A stretch of 64,000 nucleotides of DNA from Phorcus lineatus (taxonomy: Eukaryota > Mollusca > Gastropoda > Trochida > Trochidae): the NCBI GenBank assembly GCA_921293015.1, contig OV121091.1, positions 8,027,755 to 8,091,754 of the forward strand, in the 5' to 3' direction. Position 1 is the stretch's first letter. Each line of letters opens with the position of its first letter. Shown here in pieces: positions 43,183 through 57,079 of the stretch. Below the pieces are notes generated by a model, which did no database searches, was not told the origin of the DNA, and worked only from the letters and a program-made list of their open reading frames with translations. The position numbers were made by a program, and so were the translations under genes.

Positions 43183-44693
43183 TCAAACAGATGTGGTTGT
43201 ATCTGTTGGAGATTGGGGCGCCTCGTCCTGCATGTGCTTCCTGTGCAGCTCAAGTGGCGGAGAGTCCGTGTGGGCTTGTGGTGCTGGTGATGGAGGGGAC
43301 GAGAGGCGCAAACTCCTCACACTGCCCTCTTCACACATCCAGCTTGTGCTCTCCTCATCGCGTCCTTGGGAGGGTGTGTCGCCACTGTCCTGCAGGGAGG
43401 CGTCCATAGACGTTTTGCTCGAGCGTCGTGACAAATCATTGTCAACATCAACATCGATTCGAACAGACTTTTCATCAAGTCTATATGCTCCACGACTTGC
43501 CTCTCTGCTATATTCAGGCAAATCAGCTTCAGCAACTGAACTTAGTTGACCACTGAAACTGTCTTTTAATTTGCTCCACTTTGAAAGAGACGCATCTGAG
43601 TTAGATTTTCGATGTTTTGGAATGGTAAATCCATGGCGTTTTTCTTCCTCAAAATGCTTATTGCCGCCTGCCAAATGGTTATTTTTAGAATTTCCTATCA
43701 CGCCTCTCACGACACTCAGCCAGGGATCATTTTGGTGGTGGTCATTCGCAATATTCGACATTCCAGAACCTCTAACAATACCTGCAATATTTTTCCATTT
43801 TTGAGCTTTGTCCAGCACAATCGTTTTATCTTGTTTGACACTCTTAATGGCTCGCTGACTTTTCTTGACGGATTTTTTTCGTTTTTTAGTACTCATTCTC
43901 TTTGGTGTTAAATCCTGTACTCTTTCGTTCTTCAGATCATCCGCAAGCTTCAAATAGCGATCCATAAACTTTTGTGCCAGGTTACCAGCACTATGATGAG
44001 GTTTCCGTTTACGCTTTGTAATCCGAAGGACAGTTTTTCTTCTTCTTGGCCTAGGAGAATCGTCAGTAGTCAAGCTGCTGTCGTCATCTAGACTATCAAA
44101 TGAGCTCACGGATCGTGTGTCATCGTCATCTCCATAGCTCTGCATTTGCTTCACTAATTCCAGTTTATCAGATACATCCATTGCCGCCACCTCCTTTTGG
44201 TTAAGTTTCATACAGTTAACTTCCGTTGACGATATTATATGCAGGAAGGTCCCCATTCGATGGAAAAACATAGCAATAAACTGTATTAGTAAGGCAATAC
44301 CAAATATGCCCATGAAAATGAGCGAGAAAGGCTCAATAGTAAGTTGATTGTCAGTTTCAGATGTACAGGGAAGGGGAATAGCTAGACCTTTACCCGCCCT
44401 TGCTGCGTTTGTGTATTGCAGAGTGAATATGATGACAATAAACAGTGCATTCATGAGGAAGAACATCAGACTCATCTTGTTTCTCAACTGCAACAGATTA
44501 GTCTGCATTCTTATCTTATTGTCTTCGTTAGTCTGAAGTGGAAACAAGTATCTCTCAGTGAGCTCCTTCCAGAATCGGATTTCATCTTGCCCAAGGTAGC
44601 GAGTGCGGCCCCGTCCTACATCCGGGTCAGACAGCCAGAAAGGTGAGTACTCCTCGTCAGAGATTTGCGCCTGTTGCTCGTACAATGGGTTGT
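43183..44693 (-). CDS. Chitin synthase copy B, exon 12 with stop codon
   Basis: Complete C-terminal exon of 1,511 bp (502 codons plus stop). It starts NPLYEQQAQ after TTACAG. The first third matches the family: FWKELTERYLFPL, two membrane spans, then HRMGTFLHIISS. The remaining 300 or so residues are a cytoplasmic tail with basic clusters (RRRKTVLRITKRKRKPHH; STKKRKKSVKKSQR), Ser/Asp-rich stretches and a Pro-rich end. The protein ends TTSV, which fits a class I PDZ-binding motif. Tail length is variable in the family. The frame is intact. Confidence 0.95.
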
Positions 44694-44750
44694 CTGTAAC
44701 ATATAAACAAAATTATAAATTCAACTGCCATCATTGACTCATATCTTCAA

Positions 44751-45280
44751 GATCATGTCACATAACACCTGTACTGCACTGGCCAATTGAAGCAAGAATC
44801 AAGTTTAAAGTCCTCTGTATGACATACAAATGTCAAAATAATTCCGCACCATTAGACCTTTCAAAGATGTTAAATGACTATATCCCTGCAAAAACTCTTC
44901 GATCACAGAATTTGAATTTTATCAAGATACCAAACTATAATCATACCAGTTGTGGACAGAAATCATTCAGTAATGCTGCTCCTCGACTTTGGAATCAACT
45001 TCCTCACGTCATCAAGATATCACCTTCATTGACTGTTTTTAAATCAAAACTCAAAACTTATCTTTTTTCAAGCTATTATTCATAAACATTACTTCATGAA
45101 ATTTTCCAACTGACTGAATTATCTGACTTTATGTATTATATTACTGTTCATATGCTATGATTTATACTCTTCTCTTAGATTTTATTCATGCCAATACTTC
45201 ACACCATTACCTTTTATTCTAACATGTATATGCGCTTTGAGCATGCACCTTCTGTATGGATATAACCTTTATAAATACTC

Positions 45281-45343
<63 letters not shown>
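44751..45343 (+). mobile_element. CR1-like LINE 3' fragment with (TTA)n tail, copy B intron 11
   Basis: Same fragment as 841-1,402 at the same place in the gene. The coding part (stop at 45,083-45,085) is identical in translation. The TTA tail has expanded to about 64 bp (45,280-45,343) against 34 bp in copy A. Confidence 0.85.
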
Positions 45344-45344
<1 letters not shown>

Positions 45345-45408
45345 CATTTCTAATTAATGTGTCTTCGTCTGCACCACTCGCATTTGACAAATTTGCTTAA
45401 TACCCCCT

Positions 45409-46701
45409 TTACACCAAGCCCGTTCTCAGTACGTTTGGGCTCGAACTGTCTGACAACTGTCTAAGGACGACGTTGTGCCAACTGTTTACAAACTTTATGA
45501 ACTGGCTCGGACGTACTAAAAACGGGAAGGTGCTCCAGAACGTTTGACATGTTGAACGTTCTCCCGTCCTGAGACTGGACGGAGTAAAAACGTACTGAAA
45601 ACGGGATTGCCGTACTGCGAAGGGAACTGTCGTACTTCGATCTGACTAAGGACGAGTAAGAACGTTGCGCAGTCGGGAATCGATTGCAATACGTTTGTGC
45701 ACAGTTTCGACCCCGTTCATCCCGTCTTCAGTCTGGTCTAACTCGGTCTCAGTACGACCATAGTCAGTTGTTCTTACGTCCTAATAAGTGTAAAATATTG
45801 AAAATGTTCTGATTCCGTTTGTAGTATGTTCTTACACAGTCATAAAAGTTCTAAATAAGGTCCTCATTGCGTTCTACTCGTTCTTAGTACATTTGCAAAG
45901 TTCTCATACAGTTCTTACTACGTTTGCAGTTCGGTATGTGGGGACGGGTATAATATACACATGTGTTAATACATTTATCATTCTGGATAGAGAAGTTATA
46001 AGAGAAACATGAACCAAATTACAGCTCTCAGCATGATGAATGTGGGTTTCCTACAGTTTGTGATGGAAACAGAGAAACAATGTGAAGTGTTGTTTGCTAA
46101 GAACAGAGAAAAAGAACAAGAACATGTTGGGTGAGGACCTGGCTTAAACCTGAAAAGCGAATAGCTGTCGGATATTATCATCAGCTGATGGAGGAGTTGC
46201 GCCTGGATGATCAGGAGTCCTTCTATAACTCCACCCATGTTTGGCGAACTTCTTGAACGGGCAAGGACGTGCTGGGTATTTATAGAAAACGGGCAAGAAC
46301 TGGGTGATTTTACAAGATGCAGTGACAACGGAATCAGGACGTAGTGAAAATGGAAATAACTGTCTTAAAACGAGTTAGTCGCAGCTAGGACGGAATTGTG
46401 CGTATCAAGAACGAGATTGGTCTAGTTTAGAATGGATATGAACTGTCTAAGAACGGAACTGAACTGGTTAAAGACGTCCCGAAAACGAGGCGAACGGGCA
46501 ATACTATCCAATCTAAACGTGTGAGAAACTGCCTGAGGACGGGGTAAAGACTAGATGAATGTGCTGAGAACTGTGTATGAACGAACTTGTGTCATATTTG
46601 GATAAAATATAACCAATCGTTACTCGTTTCCATCCCGTTTGAGGCCGTTTTGCTTTTAATTTGGGACGGATTAGGACGTATTGAGACCGACCTTGGTGTA
46701 A
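45409..46701 (+). mobile_element. PIF/Harbinger-like element, copy B
   Basis: Counterpart of 1,467-2,760 with the same ends. A one-base loss near 46,099 shifts the frame of the transposase-like fragment, which is still open in copy A. Otherwise only scattered substitutions. Confidence 0.55.
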
Positions 46702-47320
46702 CTTAGGCATAAAATACTTCGTTTGGCTTGTACTGGTCAAATCGGCTTTTTCTTTTCTTGTCACCATTTCAAGTTAATTTAAATTCATCAGGTCGTTTCG
46801 CTCTTCAGAAAGTTATCTGATTGTTAGACGGAAAACCACTGTATTTTCGTTTAGAAAAAAATTCATTTTTCTGATTATCACAAATTTAAAAATATATCTT
46901 AACTTTAAGATATCCGCTGTTTTCTATTATATTGAACTCTCGTTAAATAATTAGGTTTAATACTCTATAAAGGGGATAATCTCAACGATCGTAGGTATTT
47001 CACATTTTACATATATATAAGGTCTTGCAAGGAATTTACCTTCAGTGACATTGCATTTCATATTCTATCACGAAATATTTAGTAAATTTAAAAGAATGAT
47101 GTTTTTCAATTGTAAAAAAAGTACTACGCATTTAAAAGTTTTGTCTACTGAAGGGTTTTAATGAAGAAAATAGTATTGTACTTGATACAGTAACTTCAAT
47201 GAAAACTATATATGACGAAAAAGAAGTTTAAGAAATCAAACGTATAAATTATGGAATAAACTTATTGTATCGGGCTGTAATATATAATCACTAGGCTTTG
47301 GGGCATGGACTCACTAAATC

Positions 47321-48203
47321 TGAAATCCACAATGGCCATTACATATTCCGGCTTTCTAACCATTTTCCTCCTTGATAATAAGATGAAAATAGTTTTTTGA
47401 TTGCGAATTTTGTAATTAATAATCCCTGCTAGGTAAGGAGTTTGTACAAAACATTTAAGATTTTTAGTCATTTAAATTCTGTTATGAATTCGAAAATACG
47501 TTTTTGAGGTTGTGGCCCCTATTACCCTTAGGGTCCAAGGGTAACCAAATCTATCAATGAAAATCCCAGTTAGCTAGGGAATATTACACATTTAAGCTTT
47601 CTGGTCTTTTTCTTTCCTGAAAAGAAGATGAAAATAGTTTTTAAGGCGTAGCCCCTGTCACCTTTATAAGGGACCAAGGGTCACCAAATTTGTGAATTAT
47701 GATTAACATTAACCAGGTGGTCTGTACACAACATTTCAGCTTTCTATGCCCCTTTTCTGGGAAAGACGATGAAAACAGGTTTATAGGGCGTGGTCAAGGA
47801 ATCATTAGATCTTTTATCTTTAATTCATATCAGCAAAGGAGTCTCTCAACAACATTTAATTTTTTTAGATGCTTTGCTTGTGATGAAGGAGACAAAAATA
47901 GGTTGTATGCGTGGCCCCTTAGCTTCATTTTTGGTAAAATGGTCATCAATATTAATTCTATTAGTTCTAATCCGCATTATTAAACCACACAACATTTCCG
48001 CTTTCTGGGCACTTTGCATCTGGAATATTAGACATCTGGAAATAAGTTTTGAGGGCATATCAAGGGCCACAAGGTCACAAAATTTAAAATCATAATCTCA
48101 ATTAATCATTGGAATCTATACTCAACATTTCAGCTTTAAAGGATTTTGTTTCTGAATAAAAATATGAAATTAAGTTTTAAAATTAAGGTCATAGGCCCCT
48201 AAT
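47321..48203. repeat. Degenerate ~130-bp tandem repeat (copy B)
   Basis: Counterpart of 3,380-4,262 with the same number of units and only a few substitutions, so the array has not changed length since the two copies split. Confidence 0.75.
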
Positions 48204-50961
48204 AAAGAAATTGATGAAAACATAACTTAAAATGGATAACATTATTTATAATGAAATATGAAATTTATCTATGTTAGGAATAAGATTTGTTTTTGTAAAT
48301 TACTCTGATGAAGACATGAATTCATCGAAAGAATTGTTTTGTTAAGAAAATAACTATGCACATAACTTTGATGAAAATTGTCTTTGATGAATAAATTGAC
48401 TGATGAAAACGTTCGTTGATACAAAGATGACCCTGATTTATTTAATGATTCAAATGACTAATATATACAACATTTAAGAAATTAATCAATCAACAAGATA
48501 AACAAAATCATGATTGAGGCGATGGTTACCAAAACATGATCATACGAGGGATAGTCAATAAGTTCGTTGAAGAGGATTTAAAACAGAAGCCAATTGTTGT
48601 GATTTGATTCAATTTTTCAATATAATCTTCCTTGACCTCGGTGCACAGTCTTTGAGACTTAAAATGCCCTTGCGGTAGAAGTCTTCTGAATGGTCCCTCA
48701 GCCACGCCTTATTACCTCCCTTGAGTTAATCATCATAAATGTGTGTATCAAATTGCGAAAAAGAAAGAAGTCGCTTGTGTCCGATCTGAACTGTATGGCG
48801 AGTGTTTAAGTTCTTCAAAACCACATTGTTGAAATGAAGCCTGTGCAATACGAACCTTGTGCACTGGATCCTTATCAAAAGAAGTATTGTGACGCTCATA
48901 TAGAGTATTATGACGCTCATATAGTATTATGTCTCAACATCATTATTATTTTGATGGTACAGTTATCTTATCAAGTATCAAATATTGCCTATCTTTAAAT
49001 TAACAATATCCAAGTTATCCTCGTGCTACGACATTTAGGTTACCTCTACTAGGAATAATTTAATCAAAATAGTTATCATACACACGGCTAGCATTTGGTC
49101 AAGGATGGAAACTAAATATTTTGCATTCATATGATAATACCGGGAACACCTTGACATCAAATATATGTTTTAAAAACGACAGTGGTATTTTCTGATAACA
49201 AGATATTTGTTATCTAAGAATCATTTAACCTTAAAAAACCTCCACTACATGATCCACTACATGAAAATGGACACATAAGTATATATTCGTTGACACAACT
49301 TCAAGCACTTTTTAATATAATTATTTTCAAATCATATCATCTCAACTTGCCTCCTTTCCTAAAAACAGCAATGTTTATTTTTTCAGTGTTTATGATAATG
49401 TTTCAGCCCCAATTTCAATTGCTAAAGAAGGATGGTTTTATAACTATTTCAAAATGACCCTCCCCAAACTTTCGTATTTTTTCTGACCCCCCCCCCCCTC
49501 CTTTGTAATAAATGACCGGTCCCTTATATAACTAGTATCCATGTATATTGGACGTGAGATCTACACCTCTGTGCATTCATAAGGCTGTTTTTAGATTTTC
49601 ATGGAAAACCAGTATTTGTCATATATATGTCTTTTGGACATGAAAAGTTAAGATGTTTTGATTTTATATCATTACATATGACATTTAGGTTCGTATCAAA
49701 GGTGAATAATATGTTATGAAAATCACGGAGTGGCATTTTAAGATTAGAAAGAACAACACAGTATTTCCTTCCAATAAATACTAGTGCCAATCCATTTTCT
49801 GATTTAAAAGTGTGTTTTTAAACCTTAAACAGTGTTATTCTACAAAACTCAAAGTCATTCAACCTTCCATTTCCTTGAGGTACAAAGAGTGGAATGATAA
49901 CTCAATAGTATGTCATTCAACCTGAAAAAAATTTACTGTCCAATATATTTATCTAGGTTCATTACATTGTCACTTCAAGTGACGGTGCTTGTTCTATTTT
50001 GGATGGAATAGATTTCTGTCTTTGCTCTCCTCCATTATGGTCCATTCAACATTGATTCCGTCTTATCTTCACTCACGTTGATGGTGTTAAACGCCTTTCC
50101 TGATGTATCATAACAACACTCAGCTATTAGCTTGACAGCTGAAGATGCTTAAAGGGGCAGAATATACTTATATGTTGTTATAAATGGGAAAGATATGTCA
50201 AACTTTAAAAATGGTGTTATTATGCGAAGAACTACTGGTTGTATCCGAAAATTACCATTGTAATGTTGATCAGTTCAGTATGGTGACAATAAACAGCTTA
50301 GAGTTGTATTTTTGTGATCGAAAACCGGACAGTGGCGCGCACTAATGACTCAAACGTAATTTCGGAAACTTATAAACAGCAGACATAATGGCATATAAGG
50401 TATGGTAGTATTTCGCATATCACATAAGTAGTATCGTAGATTTTGAGCAAGGCCCTGTTACAGTCAAGTTCATAACATCACAATTTTTAAATCATCAAGT
50501 AATGACATCACAATGCTATGACGTCATAAACATGTAGACAAAGACAACACCACACTGAGTGTTTTAGAGTGGTGCAGTGTCAAGAAATATACATTTTTAA
50601 TGGAATTGAAATGGAAAATTATTTTGGATGAAATATAGAATTTCACCATCGTGACTTTTGATATCAATTAAATCAAACGAGTTCAAATAAGTTCGGTTGA
50701 AATTAAATTAAGGGGTAAAAATGCACGACATTCAACCCAAAAATAAAAAACAGAATGGATTTATCTCCTAATTAACTGACATTAATATTTATGCCGACAA
50801 CTCTTTGAATCCTTCAGTGACCCCAATTTTCTTACATATATTAGGAAAACATACACATAAACCTATGACACAAAATATCATTAGATTCCTAAATATTTTA
50901 TTTTATACGTCGCTCCTTTGAATACATTTTTTCTTAGCACAGATTGAAGAGCAGGACTTAC

Positions 50962-51271
50962 GTCTCACGACTCCATCTGCACTCAGACTGCTTATGATTT
51001 CCTCCCCTCCGTGTCCCTCCGTCGTCGAAACGTCCGCAGCTCCTCCGCCTAACTGCTGCTCTTCTGTCCATCCCCGGTCGTCAGTGATACGGATGGTAGG
51101 GGACTGTGGGTTGGTTTCAACGCCTCGTTTCATCCCTCTCACCGACTGCTCAATTGTTTCCAGTTTCTCGAGCACCGCACTGAACTTGCTGCTCTCCTGG
51201 TCAACCCTTGGACGCGGACAGCAGATGCAGCGAAACAGGTTGCCGAATGAAAAACCATACTCGCTTTCAAC
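50962..51271 (-). CDS. Chitin synthase copy B, exon 11
   Basis: Counterpart of 7,032-7,341, with the same splice sites and phases (0 in, 1 out). It encodes the Cys-rich FRCICCP patch, a short helical segment and an acidic linker. Compared with copy A it has Arg for His in the PTI-x-ITDD segment and one silent change next to the donor. Confidence 0.9.
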
Positions 51272-51857
51272 CTGTTCTCAAAGCAATAAATATTACAATT
51301 TAATAACTGGAATTGTAACTGTAATAACTGTGTTGTGTTTTGTGCCAAAATGGTACTGTAAAACTGAGCCACAGCGCATCTACAATTGTATTGTTCGCCT
51401 AGTAATGTACACCGCCAATGGCTGAAATATTGCCCAAGCGGCGATAAACAATAACTCACTCATTCGCCTAGTAGACATAACTTTAAAAGAAAATCTACCA
51501 CTTGATCTAATAACATACTTAGTATCATAAGAAATATTGCACAGAAAATGAGATAGAGGCCGGAAAAGGATATATATATATCCATATATGAACTAATTTA
51601 GAATTGTTTCCACGGAATCCAGCAAAATAAAGCCCGAAAAGAAAGCAGAAGGTCCCTACCTTCCATATGCAGTAAGTCATGGCCATGGCAACCAGACGTA
51701 ATAAATTGAGCAAAAATCTAAAGCTTTTCATCCGGATTATTTCGGGCTAGATTTTTGACAACAGCTTTCAGGCAATTATGTTAGTATCATGCTGTGACAG
51801 AAGACCTTGAAATCCAAAGAAAACAAAATACTTCTTTTAGAAAGTCTTTTTTCATTT

Positions 51858-52938
51858 TCATTGATAACGTTCAGGATATCACAATACCCTCCAAAACGAA
51901 GTTTATAGTCTGGAGAACAATTGGTTTGAAGAGTTCAATAACGGTTGTGGCCTACTCTGTCGTCTCCCAAATATACTCGATAGCATTAAGGTCGGGTTTA
52001 CACTACTGCAAGTCCAGGACTTGGACACTGCGTAAGAATATCGAGCGTTGCCTTGGTAGAACGATAGTCCAGGTCAATGTCTCTGCATAAAACGAAGCAA
52101 AACAGTTTGAAAATTTTATCCCTGTACCGAACAGTATATAAGTTTCCACGTCCATCTGCTCAAAATGAATCTCATACCATGATGCTGACTCGGTCATCTT
52201 CATGGACGCACACTAGCGCGTGACGTTCACCTCGCCTAACGTGCACTAAATTCCACCAAAAAACCAAATTCCACTACCAATTCCAAATCAAACCCTAATG
52301 TGTCTTGTGGTCCATACAAGTCGGTTACGGCGGTTAAGAGGTGTCAATATTGATCCATTATAGGGTCTCCGAGCCCCCCAAAAGAAATGTCTTAAAGTTT
52401 GTGCAGTTACCCTTCCGTCAAACATCTCTCTACTTGTGGAGATTGCACTCAATTGTTTAAATCTGAAAGTACAGTTCCCCCACCCTTACTCGTCATGGAT
52501 GGGCATTGATATCCGTATGGATGAAGTTATCCCCGATAGCTCAAGCGTAAGGTTTTACGTAGACTTTGAAGATATGATGTACCTTAAACAGATATCAGTC
52601 ATGGTGTCATTCGCGAGAACATGCACCTCAGTCTTTCCATCCATGACTAAACCTCCTCCAAACCTGTCAATATCAACAAGGTAATCATGATCCAAATGAT
52701 GCCCCTGTCTTCCCCTCACACTTACACATCTTTCAGTAAAGACGAAACAGTCTTTCAGTAAAGACGAAACAGAAATCATGCATGAACAACACAGGCCTCC
52801 AGTGATGAGCAGTCCAATCTACATGCTCCTCAGCTTTTTTACGACATGCACCACGATGAGTAGAAGCTAAGGGGATTCGAACACATGGTCGTCTTGCATT
52901 CAAACCCCTCTTATTCAGTCGTCTACGCACAGTTTGTG
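51858..52938 (-). pseudogene. Tc1/mariner-like transposase remnant, copy B intron 10
   Basis: Counterpart of 7,930-9,010 with the same fragments. A duplicated-looking TTTCAGTAAAGACGAAAC word at 52,732-52,770 is complete here but has lost two bases in copy A (8,810-8,840). Confidence 0.75.
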
Positions 52939-53658
52939 TGGAACGTTGACCCCATGCGACTCAAACTTATTTTAATCATTCATTAAATGTATGTTTCGAT
53001 AAGTTTTTTTCACAACGCCTTTTTATGTTCAGTGGCTCGTAGTCGATGATATATAATACGAGCCAGTAAGTAAATAAACGAACATAAAAATAACATTTTA
53101 AGCAGGTACGAACAGTATAAATAGCTAAATGATTTTAAAATATATTTCAGTATCAAACTTCATACATGAATATGAATATTATTAGCAGGTTTAAATATCC
53201 ATCTAAAAGTCTGGCAGATCCGCTGTTGGGATTATAGAGAGTCACAACTTACGTTTAAATTTAGCTACTTAATCACAACTCTACATTCAGTTCTGTCCAT
53301 TTTGGTAGGCAATGAGGAGGTACCATTGAAGAAGAGGCTATCATAGGCAACTGAAGCGTGTGCTTCTCTTGATTTTCGATGCACAATATTGTTACGTTTC
53401 TATATTTGTCCATATTCAGGCCAGAAACATTTTGGAAAACCTTCTAATTAGGTCCTCATTTAAGTTTACCAACATAAATTGTCCTTTCCTATGGTCTTCA
53501 TTTAAAATGTCCAAACTCAGATCAATTCCCTATGAAATTTAAACTTAGTATTCCAATGTTTATTTAGTTTTGATAAAAATTAATAAACAACATAAAATTA
53601 TGATCCTATAATCATACAATACAAATGAATGAAAGAGAAATATTGCAAAATGATTTAC

Positions 53659-54042
53659 CTTATCTTCATAATTGAACATGTTCAAAAGTGACTGTAATTT
53701 CTTCGATTTTATCTTTGTTTGCATCTCTTTTACTTTGCTTGGTGCAGCAGGTTGCGCCACCTCTCTAGTGCCCCATGATACAACGTGGATGTTACAGATT
53801 GAGTAAATCATCAGTAACATCGACATGCTTGGTATGGCCAAAAAGTACAAGGCTCCATGGACGAGGCAAGTCATTTCCATAGGGTGCATGACAGCAGAGA
53901 TTATAAACACACCAATAATGAATATCATAAAAATTGTTGTTGGTGAGCAAATGCCCTCTCTCTTCATCTCTAGTGCCAGACCCACCACGACGAGCATCAT
54001 GACGAGGGCATATCCGCCAGATAACACAGCCGCAAGTTTCAG
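53659..54042 (-). CDS. Chitin synthase copy B, exon 10 (SWGTRE)
   Basis: Counterpart of 9,736-10,119, 128 codons in phase 0 on both sides, with the same membrane spans and the SWGTRE block. I found no coding difference from copy A, although the flanking introns differ by SNPs and short indels. Confidence 0.95.
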
Positions 54043-54777
54043 CTGCAACGAGTAGAAGAATAATTCAAATAATGTTCAACTAATTATTGAAATTCTTAGA
54101 GAGACGGACCTGATTTCCGATTTAACGTAAATAAAATTAAACCAATAAGAGAAATTAAAGAATATTTTAGAAGAAAAAATAACTATCACTGAAGGTATTG
54201 CATTAGCGTTTAGGAAGTACATGTTTTTGTAATTGACGTTTAACATTTCAAAAGCAAAAGAAAAGAAATAAACAAATCCAGATTTCCCAAAGGTATGTCT
54301 TTTCAAATTCGAATTATATATCCTTTTTGTATTTTGAGATTGGGAATTTTGCAATTTATGGAATTGAAAATATGATCGACATCGAAGTTTAGCATTTTGC
54401 ATGATGCAGCAGATGGCAATTTTACATAAACGAGGCAGACTAGGATTGAAAGTAAAGCAAGAGGCATTTTTAGTAGGATTTAGTATGCAGGGTAATGTAA
54501 CTACTTTAAGGTTGCTTATTATGAAAAAATAGGATACAAAGCTCAAGAAAAGTTTAAAATTGAAAAACAAAATGGCCACCACAATTGCCAAAAGTGCCAA
54601 GGGACCACCAAATATACAATTTACGATTCCCATTGATTTAGAAGTCTGTTAACAAGATGTTCAGTATTCTATGTTCAGACTGATCATCCTGGAAGCGATT
54701 AGATTAAGCTTGCATTCAATTGGTTATTAATTGTCTAAAACGATCTTATCTTTAATTGGTGTTAACGCCTTTATGTA

Positions 54778-56192
54778 AACTGACGGGCAAAAGTTAGTAT
54801 AACGTTTTCAAATCGTTGTGTAGAAACATAATGTATCTATATTTCACTGCAATAACGGAAACAAACATTGTGTGTCTTGTTGAAATACTACAAAATGCAC
54901 GTGATTTCACTGCATGAAGTCACGTGATCAATAGCACAAGAAAATGGTAAAACATTACTTTTTCAAATTTTATTAAATGCGCGTGTCACAGAGGGGTATA
55001 AATCGGGTCGATTGACGCTGTTCGATCACAATCAGTTAACGCAAATACAGGGAGAGCGAGCCATTGGAATGGCTGTTCTCACGTCACTGTAACACTGGTA
55101 GTACCCAAGGCAGGCCAAGGAGTGAACGCCAAGGGTAACTACAGACCGGGAAGACCGTTACATCCGGACAATTCATCTCAGGAACAGGTTTGTGACAGCA
55201 ACGGCTAAGGCGGAAACAGCACTGGGACATCGTAGATTGCGAGCTGCTGGTATTATGGCTTATTGGCCCTTCCGCAGCATGGTCCTGACCCTCAGACATC
55301 GCCAAAACAGACTTCGATGGGCAAGACAAGTTTACAGATGGCAAGTGGGACAATGGCAACGAGTTCTGTTTTCTGATGAAAGTCGTTTCACCCTCTACAG
55401 AGCTGATGGCAGGGAACGGGTATACCGTCGGGCAGGGGAACGTTTGGCACAGCCATGCCTCAGAGAGGTTCATGCATATGGTGGAGGTGGTGTTATGGTT
55501 TGGGGAGATATCTGTGGAAACCAGAAGTGATCGTGCAAGGAAATCTCAATGCGCGTGGGTATATTGGACAGATTTTGAAGTCAGTTGCAGTACCCTTCAT
55601 ACAGAATCAACCCCAGGGTGTCATCTTTCAACAGGACAATGCGAGACCCCACACTGCCAGAGAGACCAGTGACTTTCTGCAGAGAAGTAACGTCGATGTT
55701 TTGCCGTGGCCAGTCTACTCACCGGATATGAATCCTATTGAACACATGGGATCATCTGGACAGACATATCAGAAGACGACAACAAGTTCCACAGAATAGA
55801 CAACTAGAGCAAGCCCTGACGGAAGAGTGAAACCGCATTCCCAATAACGTCATCCGCTGTTTGACAACATCAATGAGACGTTTGAGGGCATGCATCGACG
55901 CAGAGGGTGGTCACATCCGTTACTGGCTCTCTTGTTAATGAATGATCTATCCAGTTACTCATCAACTTGGCCCCGATATATTCTGTCACGATTGACTCCG
56001 AGATAATCGACCCCATGTGTGTTTGAGGATCAAGATGTCAGAGACGTTTAACAAGGAACTTGCACTTTTTGTTGTTATTTAAATCGTAATTGGTTGTTGA
56101 TTGTGATGAATTAAAGTTGTGGAAGAAATGTTGTTGTTTGGCTTTGTTACATGCTGTCAAAAAAGGCATATACTAACTTTTGCCCGTCAGTG
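54778..56192 (+). mobile_element. Tc1/mariner element with intact inverted repeats, copy B
   Basis: Counterpart of 10,855-12,269, of identical length, with the same TA flanks, inverted repeats and disabling mutations. The final transposase stop is displaced by a codon at about 55,936. Confidence 0.92.
55144..55938 (+). pseudogene. Tc1-like DD34E transposase, frameshifted (copy B)
   Basis: Same broken transposase as in copy A, with FSDESRF, QQDNARPHTA and SPDMNPIEHM in three segments of different frame. The shared frameshifts show the element was dead before the two gene copies separated. Confidence 0.88.
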
Positions 56193-57079
56193 TATATAGA
56201 TAACATCATTAAGAGAAACTGAGAGGTTGAAAAAGTTAGGGTAGCGCCTACAGGGAGGCAGACTAGGACCGATTGTTTCTCGTACATTGTAGTTGTCTCC
56301 CTTGCTTAGCTTCTTAAACCAGAGCGTTACGCTTCTTTATTAGTGCACTAACATGCACTCAGTCACTGTGTGCTTTGGAAGGTTCGACACGACCTCGGAG
56401 ACATAATATTCGAGTCCCTTACTTAAAGAGCCACTCTGTGAGTTGTTGGAGTCATATATGCCAAACTTAATCAATGGTGTCATTTGATCGCGAAGTATCG
56501 ACTGTTACCAAAAAGACACATTTTAAAGCTCATTGTTTTTTACAGTGACAATATGATCGAAAACCGGACAGTGGCGCGCGTCAAATGGTCAAACGTAATT
56601 TTGGAGACTTATCTAAAACAGCCAGGAGGGCAGTTAGGGGTTGATAGTGTTTATTAGGTTATTTAACACCCGGCTCAGATGAGAGACAACGGACTAGACT
56701 CGGGCTCAAACATTTGATAAAAATCATGGCATGTCAATACGAACCTGGCAGTCATGAAACATCCTAAGAATGAATACAAGTGCTTTGTATAAATAACAAA
56801 TAATAACGTAAGTATTGCCTTTACAGCACATTTCACACAATCCCCTTCATGAAGAGCAAAATTAATTACATGTATCCGAATCCCTAATGAGGGAGACTAA
56901 GCACATGGGAGCGGTGGGTGGGTAAGAAAAAATGTGCTGGCCGTAAAGCCGTATGCTAAATTCAAACTGCCAGGAAGTAAAACTATGCATGCGCAGAGAC
57001 CGAGCCTTGACCCGTGTTAAATATGGATTATGTTGTGAGTTATGTTGAGAGTTGTGTGGAATGTTCTTGAGATTGCACT

